The notes below the pieces were generated by a model that saw nothing but the letters and a program-made list of their open reading frames with translations, searched no databases and had not been told where the DNA came from. Made by a program: the position numbers and the translations under genes. From positions 682,001-746,000 of the forward strand of contig NZ_JACOFX010000001.1 in NCBI RefSeq assembly GCF_014284125.1: a stretch of 64,000 bases of DNA, read 5' to 3'. Shown here in pieces: positions 45,707-55,025 of this stretch. Numbering within the stretch: position 1 is the stretch's first letter; each line of letters starts with the position of its first letter. Source of the stretch: Undibacterium umbellatum. GTDB lineage: Bacteria; Pseudomonadota; Gammaproteobacteria; Burkholderiales; Burkholderiaceae_D.

Positions 45707-48133
45707 TCAACGCAGTTTGGCAGCAAATTGCTGACTTGCGGCTTGTACCAGGGCTTGCATCGCGGCCTCTACTTTATCGTCTTGCAGGGTACTTTGAGTA
45801 TCTTGCAAGCTAAAGCGGAAAGCAAGACTTTTCTCATCTGCTTCCAGACCTTTTCCACGATATTCATCAAATAAAACAAAGCCTTGCACGATTTTACAGA
45901 CTTCGTTTTGCTGCGTTTCGCGCCTGAAAACATCCAGCAGATTTTGCACTACAACTGTCTGTTTGACAACTAAAGCCAAGTCACGAGTAACGGCCTGGAA
46001 CTTGGATATTTCCTGATATGAGGGCACTTGCACTTGTTGCAAGGCTGTCACATCAACTTCAAATACCACTGGCGCCAAAGGCAGGTCATATTTTTGCTGC
46101 AGGCGCGGATGCAATTCACCAATAAAGCCGATGACTTTACCATCAAATTCTATATTGGCGCTGCGGCCTGGATGCAGGGCGACGTGCTCATTCTTGACGA
46201 AGCGCAAGGAACCAGGCGCAAACAGGGCTTCCAGGTCAGCCTTGATGTCAAAGAAGTCGACGTTGCGGGTATCTTGCCCCCACTGCTCTTCTGCTACCGG
46301 GCCATATGCCAATGCTGCCAAACGCTTGGGCTGATTATAACCAGCCACTTCCAGCGGACCATCTTGCACGCCGGCATCCTGCAGATACACTGCACCGATC
46401 TCAAAAATGCGTACGCGGTTGAGCTTGCGATTCAGGTTATAGCGCGTATTGGCGATCAGGCTACCTATCAGATTGGTGCGCATGACACTCATCTGGCTGG
46501 CGATAGGATTGAGCAATTTAACTGGCGCATCATTGCCAGCAAAATCTTTTTCCCAGGCTTCTTCGACGAAGCTGTAATTCACGACTTCCTGATAATCCTG
46601 GTCAGCCACGAGGCGACGCACGGCAAACAGCGAACGCTGGTTTTCCGGAGCAATCAGCATGGCATTTGCAGCAACAGGCGGCAATGCAGGGATATTCTCA
46701 AAGCCATACACGCGCGCGACTTCTTCGATCAAATCTTCTTCGATTTCTATATCGAAACGATAAGACGGCGGCGTCACCAGGAATTCACCTGGCTGCTGGG
46801 TGAATTGCAAACCCAGACGGGTGAAAATATCGGCAATCCTGGCATCATCCAGCGCCACACCGATGACTTTCACGGCGCGCGCTGTACGCAGCTTGACTGG
46901 CGGACGTTGTGGCAGATTGACGATCTGGTCATCTACCGGTCCCAGCTTGACTTGTTCACTACCACCGCAAATTTCCACGATCAGGGCACTGATGCGCTCT
47001 ATGTGTTCAACGATGGAGGCGAAGTCAACACCACGCTCAAAGCGGTGCGCTGCATCAGTAGAGAAATTGAAACGACGGGCACGGCCCTGTATTGCCTGCG
47101 GCCACCAGAAAGCGGCTTCCAGATAAATGTTTTGCGTGTCCAGGGTCACGGAGGTGGAATCACCACCCATGATACCGGCCAGGGATTCAATCTCTTTGTC
47201 ATCAGAAATAACGCCAACCCAGTCATCCACTTCAACCGTATTGCCGTTCAGGAGCTTCAGCGATTCACCTGCCTTGCCCCAGCGCACTTCCAGGCCACCA
47301 TGGATTTTGTCCAGATCAAACACGTGGGAAGGACGCCCCAGTTCCAGCATGACATAGTTGGAAATATCCACCAATGCAGAGATAGGACGCTGACCACTGC
47401 GTTCCAATCTTTGCTTCATCCATTCTGGTGTCGCGGCACGGGCATTGACGCCACGGATAACACGACCGGCGAAACGACCACATAAGTCAGGCGCACTGAC
47501 TTTGACAGGCAGAGTTTCTTGCAAAGTCACCGGCAACACGACTGCTTCCGGCAAGTGCATGGCTGTGCCTGTCAAGGCAGATACCTCACGCGCCACGCCG
47601 AGTACGGACAGGCAGTCTGCCTTGTTCGGTGTCAGCTTGATGGTGAATTTCAGGTCATTGAGTTGATAGTAATCGCGGAAGTTCTGACCGACTGGCGCAT
47701 CAGATGGCAAATCCATCAAGCCACCGTGGTCTTCCGACAATTTCAATTCACGGGCAGAGCACAGCATGCCGTAGGACTCAACGCCGCGCAGTTTGCCTAT
47801 CTTGATTTCAAATGGCTTGCCATCTGCGCCAGGTGGCAGGATGGCGCCAACCATGGCGCAAGGCACTTTCATGCCTACGCGTACATTCGGTGCGCCGCAG
47901 ACGATGTTGAGCAAGCTGCCCGTGCCTACATCGACCTGACAGACATTGAGTTTGTCAGCATCTGGATGCTTGGCGATTTCGCGAATTTCCGCGACGACGA
48001 CATTATTAAATGGAGGAGCAACTGGCTCCACCTCTTCGACTTCCAATCCCGACATGGTGAGCATATGGGACAACTCATCCGAAGTCATCTTCGGATCGAC
48101 CATGGTACGTAGCCAGTTTTCAGAAAATTGCAT
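45707..48133 (-). CDS. pheT: phenylalanyl-tRNA synthetase beta subunit
   Basis: The 808-residue beta chain of the (alpha-beta)2 enzyme. Domains in order: EMAP-like tRNA-binding fold (about residues 40-150, [15 protein letters not shown]), B3/B4 editing domain (about 210-390, which clears mischarged Tyr), B5 (about 405-475), the inactive synthetase-like core, and the C-terminal ferredoxin-fold anticodon-binding domain (about 710-808). It follows pheS by 74 bp. Length is typical for bacteria. Confidence 0.97.
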   Translation of the reverse strand: MQFSENWLRTMVDPKMTSDELSHMLTMSGLEVEEVEPVAPPFNNVVVAEIREIAKHPDADKLNVCQVDVGTGSLLNIVCGAPNVRVGMKVPCAMVGAILPPGADGKPFEIKIGKLRGVESYGMLCSARELKLSEDHGGLMDLPSDAPVGQNFRDYYQLNDLKFTIKLTPNKADCLSVLGVAREVSALTGTAMHLPEAVVLPVTLQETLPVKVSAPDLCGRFAGRVIRGVNARAATPEWMKQRLERSGQRPISALVDISNYVMLELGRPSHVFDLDKIHGGLEVRWGKAGESLKLLNGNTVEVDDWVGVISDDKEIESLAGIMGGDSTSVTLDTQNIYLEAAFWWPQAIQGRARRFNFSTDAAHRFERGVDFASIVEHIERISALIVEICGGSEQVKLGPVDDQIVNLPQRPPVKLRTARAVKVIGVALDDARIADIFTRLGLQFTQQPGEFLVTPPSYRFDIEIEEDLIEEVARVYGFENIPALPPVAANAMLIAPENQRSLFAVRRLVADQDYQEVVNYSFVEEAWEKDFAGNDAPVKLLNPIASQMSVMRTNLIGSLIANTRYNLNRKLNRVRIFEIGAVYLQDAGVQDGPLEVAGYNQPKRLAALAYGPVAEEQWGQDTRNVDFFDIKADLEALFAPGSLRFVKNEHVALHPGRSANIEFDGKVIGFIGELHPRLQQKYDLPLAPVVFEVDVTALQQVQVPSYQEISKFQAVTRDLALVVKQTVVVQNLLDVFRRETQQNEVCKIVQGFVLFDEYRGKGLEADEKSLAFRFSLQDTQSTLQDDKVEAAMQALVQAASQQFAAKLR

Positions 48134-48207
48134 AATTCAGCAGTCTAATGTTGGATGCAGGGCGCGATGCGCCACTCAAAAATTCAGGGATGCGCTGTGT
48201 AATTCTA

Positions 48208-49224
48208 TTAATTGAATTGCTTCAGGAAGCGCAAATCGCCTTCGTAGAACAGGCGCAAATCGTTGACGCCATAACGCAGCATGGTCAGGCGCTCAAGACC
48301 GGAACCAAAGGCGAAGCCTATGTATTTTTCCGGGTCCAGACCCATATTGCGCACCACGCTAGGATGTACCTGGCCAGAGCCAGACACTTCCAGCCAGCGA
48401 CCTTTCAGCGGACCACTGCCAAAGGCAATATCGATTTCGGCAGATGGTTCCGTGAATGGAAAATAAGATGGGCGGAAACGCACTTGCAAATCGTCAGTTT
48501 CAAAGAAAGCTTTGACAAAATTCAGGTACACGCCTTTAAGATCTGCAAAGCTGATGTCTTCAGCAATCCACAAGCCCTCGACCTGATGGAACATCGGGGA
48601 GTGCGTGGCATCGCTATCAACGCGATAAGTGCGACCAGGTGCGATGACCTTGATCGGTGGTTTATTCATGCGCGCATAACGCACTTGCATGGGGCTGGTA
48701 TGGGTGCGCAGCAATAATTGTTTACCCTGGCTATCTTTGCCATCGACATAAAAGGTGTCCTGCATCGAGCGTGCAGGATGGTTTTCCGGACTGTTCAGGG
48801 CGGTAAAGTTAGTCCAGTCCGTTTCGATTTCGGGGCCATCTGCCACATCAAAACCGATGGAACGGAAGATTTCTTCAACACGCTGCCAGGTACGCATGAC
48901 AGGGTGGATTCCGCCAACGCCACGGCCACGGCCTGGCAAGCTGACATCGATCGCTTCTGCATTCAGGCGTGTCTGCATTTGCGCGTTCGCCAGGGCGTCG
49001 CGTCTTTCAGTCAGTGCTTCTTCTATCTGAACTTTGGCGGCATTGATCACTGCGCCCTGTACTTTTTTTTCCTCTGGTGGCAATTTACCCAGACTTTTCA
49101 TCTGCTCTGTAATCTGACCACTCTTACCAAGGTAAAGCGCTTTCGCGTTCTCTAATGCTGCAGCATCGTTTGCTGCCAGAAAATCAGCACGTGCCTGGCT
49201 GACGATTTGATCTAAAGGGTTCAT
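48208..49224 (-). CDS. pheS: phenylalanyl-tRNA synthetase alpha subunit
   Basis: The 338-residue catalytic subunit of the class II synthetase. An N-terminal coiled coil (about residues 1-85) is followed by the catalytic core with [12 protein letters not shown], motif 2 near [18 protein letters not shown] and motif 3 [14 protein letters not shown]. The start at 49224 ([10 protein letters not shown]) matches the family. Another in-frame ATG at 49281, with AGAGG 9 bp upstream, would add 19 residues, [19 protein letters not shown], three of them Phe. A terminator-like hairpin lies between rplT and pheS. Confidence 0.95.
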   Translation of the reverse strand: MNPLDQIVSQARADFLAANDAAALENAKALYLGKSGQITEQMKSLGKLPPEEKKVQGAVINAAKVQIEEALTERRDALANAQMQTRLNAEAIDVSLPGRGRGVGGIHPVMRTWQRVEEIFRSIGFDVADGPEIETDWTNFTALNSPENHPARSMQDTFYVDGKDSQGKQLLLRTHTSPMQVRYARMNKPPIKVIAPGRTYRVDSDATHSPMFHQVEGLWIAEDISFADLKGVYLNFVKAFFETDDLQVRFRPSYFPFTEPSAEIDIAFGSGPLKGRWLEVSGSGQVHPSVVRNMGLDPEKYIGFAFGSGLERLTMLRYGVNDLRLFYEGDLRFLKQFN

Positions 49225-49265
49225 GCCTTGTTCCCGCTTACTGTGAAGCTGAAATAATGATCTGA

Positions 49266-49301
49266 AAACAAAACGGGGCATAGGATTCAACCTCTGCCCC
49301 G
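49266..49301 (-). terminator. terminator or attenuator hairpin between rplT and pheS
   Basis: On the minus strand CGGGGCA and TGCCCCG form a 7-bp stem with a 14-nt loop, followed by TTTTGTTTT. It stands inside a conserved operon, so some transcripts must read through. pheST is attenuated at this place in E. coli, which makes an attenuator plausible. Confidence 0.7.
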
Positions 49302-49364
49302 CTTGATATTTGCAACTGGCTTTCACCAGTCACTACGACTCACTGATTGCGATCACTAATGTGA

Positions 49365-49724
49365 TTAGGCAGCCAGGTTAGCTTTGACTTGATTAACAAT
49401 CGCAGCGAATGCTGGTTTGTCAGTCACAGCCATGTCAGCCAGTACTTTACGGTCGAGTTCAATTGCGGCTTTTTTCAGGCCGTTCATAAACACGCTGTAA
49501 GTCAGGCCATGCTGGCGAGCCGCTGCATTGATACGTGTGATCCATAAAGCGCGGAATACACGTTTCTTGTTGCGGCGATCACGGTATGCATACTGACCAG
49601 CGCGCATAACTGCTTGCTTGGCAATACGAAATACCTTACTACGACGACCACGGTAACCTTTGGCAAGGTTGAGAACTTTCTTATGACGGGCACGAGCTGT
49701 AACCCCACGTTTTACTCTAGGCAT
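49365..49724 (-). CDS. rplT: 50S ribosomal protein L20
   Basis: A 119-residue, highly basic protein that binds 23S rRNA early in large-subunit assembly. [15 protein letters not shown] at the start, [28 protein letters not shown] and [14 protein letters not shown] are classic. AAGGAG precedes the ATG. In many bacteria L20 represses its own operon by binding the mRNA; the hairpins upstream of rpmI may be part of that here. Confidence 0.98.
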   Translation of the reverse strand: MPRVKRGVTARARHKKVLNLAKGYRGRRSKVFRIAKQAVMRAGQYAYRDRRNKKRVFRALWITRINAAARQHGLTYSVFMNGLKKAAIELDRKVLADMAVTDKPAFAAIVNQVKANLAA

Positions 49725-49752
49725 AATAACTCCTTAAATAATGAGTATGAGG

Positions 49753-49950
49753 TTAAGCTGTTGGCATCATGCGCATGACGGATACCATGTTGGTGTCATG
49801 AACACCTACGGAACCGCGCAATTGACGTTTGTTCTTGGTAGTTTTCTTGGTCAGAATGTGACGTTTGAAAGCTTGACCGCGTTTAACGGTTCCACCTGGA
49901 CGGACGCGGAAGCGCTTCTTGGCGCTGCTTTTCGTCTTCATTTTTGGCAT
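49753..49950 (-). CDS. rpmI: 50S ribosomal protein L35
   Basis: A 65-residue basic protein starting [15 protein letters not shown] with the [18 protein letters not shown] block, the normal length. No convincing Shine-Dalgarno sequence precedes the ATG. A 7-bp hairpin (49959-49974) lies 8 bp upstream, so its translation may be coupled to infC or controlled by structure. It is followed by rplT after 28 bp. Confidence 0.97.
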   Translation of the reverse strand: MPKMKTKSSAKKRFRVRPGGTVKRGQAFKRHILTKKTTKNKRQLRGSVGVHDTNMVSVMRMMPTA

Positions 49951-49958
49951 AGTACTAT

Positions 49959-49974
49959 CTGTCTTTTAAGACAG
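49959..49974 (-). promoter_or_regulatory. hairpin next to the rpmI start
   Basis: CTGTCTT and AAGACAG are perfect inverted repeats with a 2-base centre, ending 8 bp before the rpmI ATG. The position fits control of rpmI translation, possibly by L20. Confidence 0.45.
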
Positions 49975-50044
49975 CTCCACTTTTATATGATGGTAGGTGG
50001 CAGCAACAATCGCTACTCTTGGATGCCTACTTCTCACTTATTGT

Positions 50045-50065
50045 GACTCATCCTGAGGATGAGTC
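50045..50065 (-). promoter_or_regulatory. 9-bp hairpin in the infC-rpmI gap
   Basis: GACTCATCC and GGATGAGTC form a perfect 9-bp stem with a 3-nt loop, in the 200-bp gap between infC and rpmI. No T-run follows on the minus strand, so it is not a terminator. It may belong to an L20-type leader or mark an RNA-processing site. Confidence 0.5.
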
Positions 50066-50151
50066 TTTCGTAATGCGCGCAATGCGTGCCTCACAAACCT
50101 GCTCAAGAAACAAACAGAAAATAAGCAAAACTTATTTCCTGTTATTTCTCA

Positions 50152-50673
50152 TTATTTCTTTTTCTTAGGTGCCAGAATCATGATCATCTGACGACCTTCC
50201 ATCTTTGGAAACTGCTCGACTTGGCCATACGGTTCCAGATCAGCCTTCAAACGCTCCAACATACGCATGCCGATTTCCTGATGCGCCATTTCACGACCAC
50301 GGAAACGCAGTGTGATCTTGGTCTTGTCGCCATCATCCAGGAACTTGGTCAGATTACGCAATTTGATATTGTAATCTCCATCATCTGTACCCGGACGGAA
50401 TTTGACTTCCTTGACCAGTATGACTTTTTGCTTCAGCTTGGCTTCGTGAGCTTTCTTTTGCTCCTGGTATTTGAACTTGCCGTAATCCATCAAACGGCAA
50501 ACTGGCGGCTGCGCCGTCGGCGCTATTTCCACCAAATCAACATTGGCCTCTTCCGCTAAACGGAAGGCTTCACCCAGTTTTACGATGCCCAGAGGCTCGT
50601 TCTCAACGCCGGATAAGCGCACTTCTGGCGCTGTAATTTCACCGTTGATGCGATGTGACTTGTCAGTAGCTAT
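50152..50673 (-). CDS. infC: translation initiation factor IF-3
   Basis: Factor that keeps 30S subunits free and checks start-codon pairing. The 173-residue protein has the N domain ([17 protein letters not shown] to about residue 75), the linker, and the C domain with [22 protein letters not shown] and [12 protein letters not shown]. The family start falls on ATA at 50673-50671 (ATA-GCT-ACT-GAC), with GAAGGA 7 bp upstream. An in-frame ATG 17 codons further up has no ribosome-binding site. A rare start codon is expected, since IF-3 discriminates against such codons and so limits its own synthesis. It follows thrS by 70 bp. Confidence 0.95.
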   Translation of the reverse strand: MATDKSHRINGEITAPEVRLSGVENEPLGIVKLGEAFRLAEEANVDLVEIAPTAQPPVCRLMDYGKFKYQEQKKAHEAKLKQKVILVKEVKFRPGTDDGDYNIKLRNLTKFLDDGDKTKITLRFRGREMAHQEIGMRMLERLKADLEPYGQVEQFPKMEGRQMIMILAPKKKK

Positions 50674-50743
50674 TGCAGTTTCCTTCGAAAATAATAATAT
50701 AAAGCTATGCAGCCCTGTGTACAACAGGGTCGCTGCTAATCTG

Positions 50744-52651
50744 TTAAACCTTGGTTTCCACTTCGTTTTTTAAACGAGCTATAAAGGCGTCCAGAGGCAT
50801 TACCCCCAGATCCAGATTGCCACGCGTACGCACAGCCACTGTATTGGCATCCCTCTCTTTGTCGCCTATCACGAGGATATATGGCAGTTTTTGAATGGAA
50901 TGCTCGCGTATTTTAAAGGTAATCTTCTCATTACGCAAATCAGTTTTCACTCTAAACCCTTGTTTCTTCAGGATTTCTGCAACAGATTGTGAATACTCCG
51001 CCTGCGATTCCGAGATATTCAGGACAGAAACCTGCACTGGTGCCAGCCACAAAGGCAAGGCAGCGGCATGATTTTCTATCAAGATACCAATAAAACGCTC
51101 CATCGAGCCAACAATCGCACGGTGCAACATGATAGGCACTTTGCGACTATTGTCATCAGCAACATATTCTGCACCCAAACGACCAGGCATGAAGAAATCG
51201 ACTTGCATGGTTCCAACCTGCCATGGGCGACCGAGGCTGTCTTTCAGGTGATATTCAATTTTAGGACCGTAGAAAGCACCCTCACCCGGCAATTCTTCCC
51301 ACTCAACACCGCAAGAACTGAGGGCAGTACGCAGCGTAGCCTCTGCCTTATCCCAGATCTCATCACTGCCGATGCGGTTTTCAGGACGCAAAGCCAGTTT
51401 AATGAAAATCTTTTCAAAGCCGAAGTCCTCATACACTTTCATCGCTTGCGGATGGAAAGCCATGACCTCATCCTGGATTTGCTCTTCAGTACAGAAAATA
51501 TGACCATCATCCTGGGTAAAGCCACGCACGCGCATGATGCCATGCAGCGCGCCAGACGGCTCATTGCGATGGCACTGACCAAATTCACCAAAACGCAAAG
51601 GCAGATCACGATAGCTCTTCATGCCAGAGTTGAAAATCTGTACATGGCCAGGGCAATTCATCGGCTTCAAGGCATATTCACGACTCTCGGACTCAGTGAC
51701 AAACATATTGTCTTTATAGTTCTCCCAGTGACCAGTCTTGCCCCACAGGCTTTTATCCAGAATTTGCGGACCTTTAACTTCTTGATAGCCACAGTCCTGA
51801 TAGACCTTGCGCATGTATTGCTCTACTTGCTGCCAGATAGTCCAACCCTTGGCATGCCAGAATACCAGACCAGGTGCTTCGTCCTGGAAGTGGAACAAGT
51901 CCAGCGCCTTGCCCAGCTTGCGGTGATCGCGCTTTTCTGCCTCTTCCAGCATATGCAGATAAGCTTCCTGATCTTCTTTCTTGGCAAAAGCAGTACCGTA
52001 GACACGTTGCAGCATCTCGTTTTTGGAGTCACCACGCCAATAGGCACCAGCCAACTTCATGAGCTTGAATACTTTCAGCTTGCCAGTCGAAGGCACATGC
52101 GGGCCACGGCACAAATCAGTGAAATTACCCTCTGTATATAGCGACACATCCTGATCAGCAGGAATCGATTCTATGATCTCGGCCTTATAGGCTTCACCTA
52201 TGGATTTGAAGTAGGCAACAGCCTCATCGCGCGGCAGAACCTTGCGAGTAACTGGCTCGTCTTTTTTCGCCAGTTCAGCCATTTTCTTTTCTATCGCTAC
52301 CAGATCATCTGGTGTAAATGGGCGCTTGTACGAAAAATCATAGTAAAAACCATTTTCGATGACAGGGCCGATAGTAACTTGCGCGTCTGGATATAACTCC
52401 TTGACGGCATAGGCCAGCAAGTGAGCAGTAGAGTGACGTATCACTTCCAGGCCGTCAGCATCCTTATCCGTGACGATAGCAAGATCTGCATCAGCATCGA
52501 TCAGATGCGAGGTATCTACCAGCTTGCCATTAACGCGGCCAGCCAGAGCAGCTTTTGCCAGGCCAGCACCGATGCTGGCAGCAACCTGCGCCACCGTTAC
52601 CGGCGCATCGAATTGTCGTTGCGAACCATCAGGAAGTTTTACTGAAACCAT
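50744..52651 (-). CDS. thrS: threonyl-tRNA synthetase
   Basis: A 635-residue class II synthetase. Domains in order: TGS (about residues 1-62), the editing domain (about 65-225, [16 protein letters not shown], with the HxxxH-type site that clears Ser), the catalytic core with [10 protein letters not shown] (zinc-ligand Cys) and [13 protein letters not shown], and the anticodon-binding domain from about 535. The ATG at 52651 (MVSVKLPDG) has GGAG 6 bp upstream; nine codons before it are open but unsupported. It is the first gene of the translation operon. Confidence 0.97.
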   Translation of the reverse strand: MVSVKLPDGSQRQFDAPVTVAQVAASIGAGLAKAALAGRVNGKLVDTSHLIDADADLAIVTDKDADGLEVIRHSTAHLLAYAVKELYPDAQVTIGPVIENGFYYDFSYKRPFTPDDLVAIEKKMAELAKKDEPVTRKVLPRDEAVAYFKSIGEAYKAEIIESIPADQDVSLYTEGNFTDLCRGPHVPSTGKLKVFKLMKLAGAYWRGDSKNEMLQRVYGTAFAKKEDQEAYLHMLEEAEKRDHRKLGKALDLFHFQDEAPGLVFWHAKGWTIWQQVEQYMRKVYQDCGYQEVKGPQILDKSLWGKTGHWENYKDNMFVTESESREYALKPMNCPGHVQIFNSGMKSYRDLPLRFGEFGQCHRNEPSGALHGIMRVRGFTQDDGHIFCTEEQIQDEVMAFHPQAMKVYEDFGFEKIFIKLALRPENRIGSDEIWDKAEATLRTALSSCGVEWEELPGEGAFYGPKIEYHLKDSLGRPWQVGTMQVDFFMPGRLGAEYVADDNSRKVPIMLHRAIVGSMERFIGILIENHAAALPLWLAPVQVSVLNISESQAEYSQSVAEILKKQGFRVKTDLRNEKITFKIREHSIQKLPYILVIGDKERDANTVAVRTRGNLDLGVMPLDAFIARLKNEVETKV

Positions 52652-52718
52652 GTCACTCTCCAAAGCGGAAAAATACAAAAATAATTGAGATAAAAGATGA
52701 GCCTAAAAAACGCAGACG

Positions 52719-52747
52719 AAAAAAAAGCACGGCTAGCCGTGCTTTTT
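52719..52747. terminator. terminator between tRNA-Val and thrS
   Basis: AGCACGGCTAGCCGTGCT is a perfect 18-bp palindrome with A8 on the left and T5 on the right. On the minus strand it ends the tRNA-Val transcript before thrS. Confidence 0.9.
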
Positions 52748-52878
52748 CAGTTTGTTGCAAACGAAAAGTATCCTCGACTAGAGTCGCTCCCAAACCAGTT
52801 TAGTGGTAGTTCGCGGTGTCATAACCAGGGATGCCTTTCTCGCTCTTAACTATAATGTTTTAATAATTTTAAAATCTT

Positions 52879-52955
52879 TGGTAGGCACGATTGGACTCGA
52901 ACCAACGACCCCTACCATGTCAAGGTAGTGCTCTAACCAGCTGAGCTACGCGCCT
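52879..52955 (-). tRNA. tRNA-Val (GAC)
   Basis: A 77-nt cloverleaf on the minus strand: acceptor arms AGGCGCG and CGTGCCT, D-arm with AGCTCAGCTGGTTAGAGC, anticodon loop TTGACAT with GAC, T-arm GGTTCGAGTCC, discriminator A and encoded CCA. A TATACT -10 box lies just upstream (52966-52971 on the plus strand as AGTATA). Confidence 0.98.
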
Positions 52956-53160
52956 AAGAAACAAGAGTATAGCAGAGCCTTTAGGAAAATTGCTAGTCCC
53001 CTCGGTCAAAATATTTCCATGCACCTTGTAAGCTTGGATATTAAACCTGCATATTTAGCTCTACCAGCTAAAAGAACAGCATCCGAAAAATTGCCAAGTA
53101 TATATATGATCCCGCCTTAGGCTACACTAATGCCATATTCAATACAGCACCATACCCCAC

Positions 53161-54087
53161 ATGACCTCCCCCTCCCAACATCAGAGCAGCGAGCATTTGC
53201 ATGACCACCGACGTGGCGATGCGCAGCACAGACATTATTTTGAAAACCGCAGTCAAAAAATTCTGGCATGGGCACTGGGCCTGACCCTGAGTTTTGCTGG
53301 CGTCGAAGTTGCATTTGGCTTCCTTTCAAATTCCCTGGCCCTGATTTCCGATGCGGGGCACATGGTAACTGATGCCGCCGCCCTGGGCCTGGCTCTACTG
53401 GCGCAAATCATCGCAAAACGCCCGCCTACAGCAAAAAATTCTTTTGGCTTTGGCCGTGCTGAGGCGCTGGCAGCTTTTGTAAATGGTTTGGCCATGCTGG
53501 GTGTGATTGCCTGGATATGCAAGGAAGCGATACAAAGATTTTCTGCGCCAGAAACCGTGCAAGGCGGAACCGTCATGCTGGTAGCAGGCATAGGCCTGGC
53601 CATCAATATCGTCGTTGCCTGGGTACTGTCGCATGATAAAGAGAGCGTGAATACCAAGGCTGCCCTGATTCACGTCATGGGAGATTTACTGGGCTCCATT
53701 GCCGCGATTATTTCCGGCGCAGTCATTTACAAAACCGGCTGGATGCAAATCGACCCACTACTATCGATTTTTGTTTCCCTGCTGATTTTAAAATCCACTT
53801 TGTCGGTTTTAAAGGAGTCTTATCACTTCCTCATGGAGGGCGTGCCACACCATATAGACTACGTGCAGATCGGCACCGACCTGGAAAACATCAATGGCAT
53901 CTTGTCAGTACATGACTTGCATGTATGGGAAATGTCACCAGGCTACCCTGCCCTGATCGGTCACCTGGAAATCGAAGACCTCAGCGCTTGGCCACGCATA
54001 TTGGAAGACGTCAAGACCATGCTGCTCGTCAAGCACAAGATTGATCATATTACGATACAGCCGGAAGTAAGCGAAGAGGAAGAGTAA
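53161..54087 (+). CDS. cation diffusion facilitator (zinc/cobalt-type exporter)
   Basis: A 308-residue inner-membrane exporter of divalent metals, driven by proton exchange. The N-terminus is rich in His (HQSSEHLHDHRR and AQHRHYF), a common metal-gathering tail. Six transmembrane helices follow. Helix II carries DAGHMVTDAAALG and helix V HVMGDLLGS, giving the HD-HD zinc site. The cytoplasmic C-terminal domain includes HDLHVWEMSPGYPALIGHLEIED. Zinc is most likely; cobalt, cadmium or iron remain possible. It stands alone on the plus strand. Confidence 0.93.
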   Translation: MTSPSQHQSSEHLHDHRRGDAQHRHYFENRSQKILAWALGLTLSFAGVEVAFGFLSNSLALISDAGHMVTDAAALGLALLAQIIAKRPPTAKNSFGFGRAEALAAFVNGLAMLGVIAWICKEAIQRFSAPETVQGGTVMLVAGIGLAINIVVAWVLSHDKESVNTKAALIHVMGDLLGSIAAIISGAVIYKTGWMQIDPLLSIFVSLLILKSTLSVLKESYHFLMEGVPHHIDYVQIGTDLENINGILSVHDLHVWEMSPGYPALIGHLEIEDLSAWPRILEDVKTMLLVKHKIDHITIQPEVSEEEE

Positions 54088-54110
54088 TCCTCCCTTGCTG
54101 CCCTTAAATA

Positions 54111-54977
54111 TTATGGCTGCCGCTCAAGGTGCACATTCAACACAGGGTAGCGCTCAGCCAGGGCAACATCAAGCTGACGCAAATAACGACTGCCAAATTT
54201 ACCAGACTCAAGACCACTCATCAGCGACGCTGGAATATCAACTACATATTCTGGCGTGAGTGAAGCAAGCCCCATAGCGATCGCTGCGACACTATCGACA
54301 TCACCACCAAAATTGACGCAATCAAGCAATAGTTTTGACATGCCGCGATTGGCCTGCAGGGCTGTATTGACAGCATGTAAGGTTTGCAAAGCGTCGCACT
54401 CGACTTCAGCAAACCAATCATTCCGCAATGCAAAGCCCGTCATTTTCAATACAAGCTCAGGTAACTCTGCCAGTTTTGCCTTGTCATATAAAAGTGCATG
54501 CGACATAAATGCGACGACATGAGAAGACAAAATACCCTCCGCAGTATTGTGGGTCACAATGGCTTGCTCACGCGCAGCTAGTGCCAACAGTTTCTTATCC
54601 CCAATCAAGCCCAATGGAACCGAGCGCATTGCTGCACCATTGCGACGACTCTCTGGTGAAATTCGCTGCCTGAGATCAGCACCATTCCCACATAAATTCA
54701 GCAACCCCTGCAATCCCTTGGCATATCCCAGTCGCTGGTCGCGCTTGTAACATCTGACATAAGCATCAGCAAAAACATTCGCCGAGCAATCACTATCAGA
54801 TAGCAAGACTTCAGCAACCGCAATGCTCATCTGCGTATCATCCGTATAGCAACCAGCCTGAATACCCAGCTCATGTGGCACGTATTTTTCAAGTGTATTG
54901 CTGAGCATGATTTTTTCATGTCCGCAAAACTCAAACCCAGCCCCGTAGGCATCGCCTATCGCTATCTCTAACAGCAA
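54111..54977 (-). CDS. ADP-ribosylglycohydrolase family protein
   Basis: A 288-residue, helical, Mg-dependent hydrolase of the DraG/ARH type. Metal-binding motifs are GDAYGAGFE at the start, YTDDTQM near residue 43 and NFGGDVDSVAAIAMG near residue 225. Members remove ADP-ribose from proteins or other targets. No dinitrogenase reductase or ADP-ribosyltransferase gene is nearby, so the substrate is unknown. It starts very close to the first motif, so a few N-terminal residues could be missing. Convergent with the cation exporter. Confidence 0.88.
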   Translation of the reverse strand: MLLEIAIGDAYGAGFEFCGHEKIMLSNTLEKYVPHELGIQAGCYTDDTQMSIAVAEVLLSDSDCSANVFADAYVRCYKRDQRLGYAKGLQGLLNLCGNGADLRQRISPESRRNGAAMRSVPLGLIGDKKLLALAAREQAIVTHNTAEGILSSHVVAFMSHALLYDKAKLAELPELVLKMTGFALRNDWFAEVECDALQTLHAVNTALQANRGMSKLLLDCVNFGGDVDSVAAIAMGLASLTPEYVVDIPASLMSGLESGKFGSRYLRQLDVALAERYPVLNVHLERQP

Positions 54978-55025
54978 GTCATTTCTCCCTCAGCCGCAAT
55001 ATCTGCAGGCTTATATGCTTAAAAT

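Noticed and set aside
46028..47485. 485-codon plus-strand open frame
   Set aside because: It lies wholly antisense to pheT, whose domains are complete. The translation is rich in His, Gln and Cys without domain structure, as expected for a mirror of a real gene.
51068..52141. 357-codon plus-strand open frame
   Set aside because: Antisense to thrS, no ribosome-binding site, no recognisable protein features.
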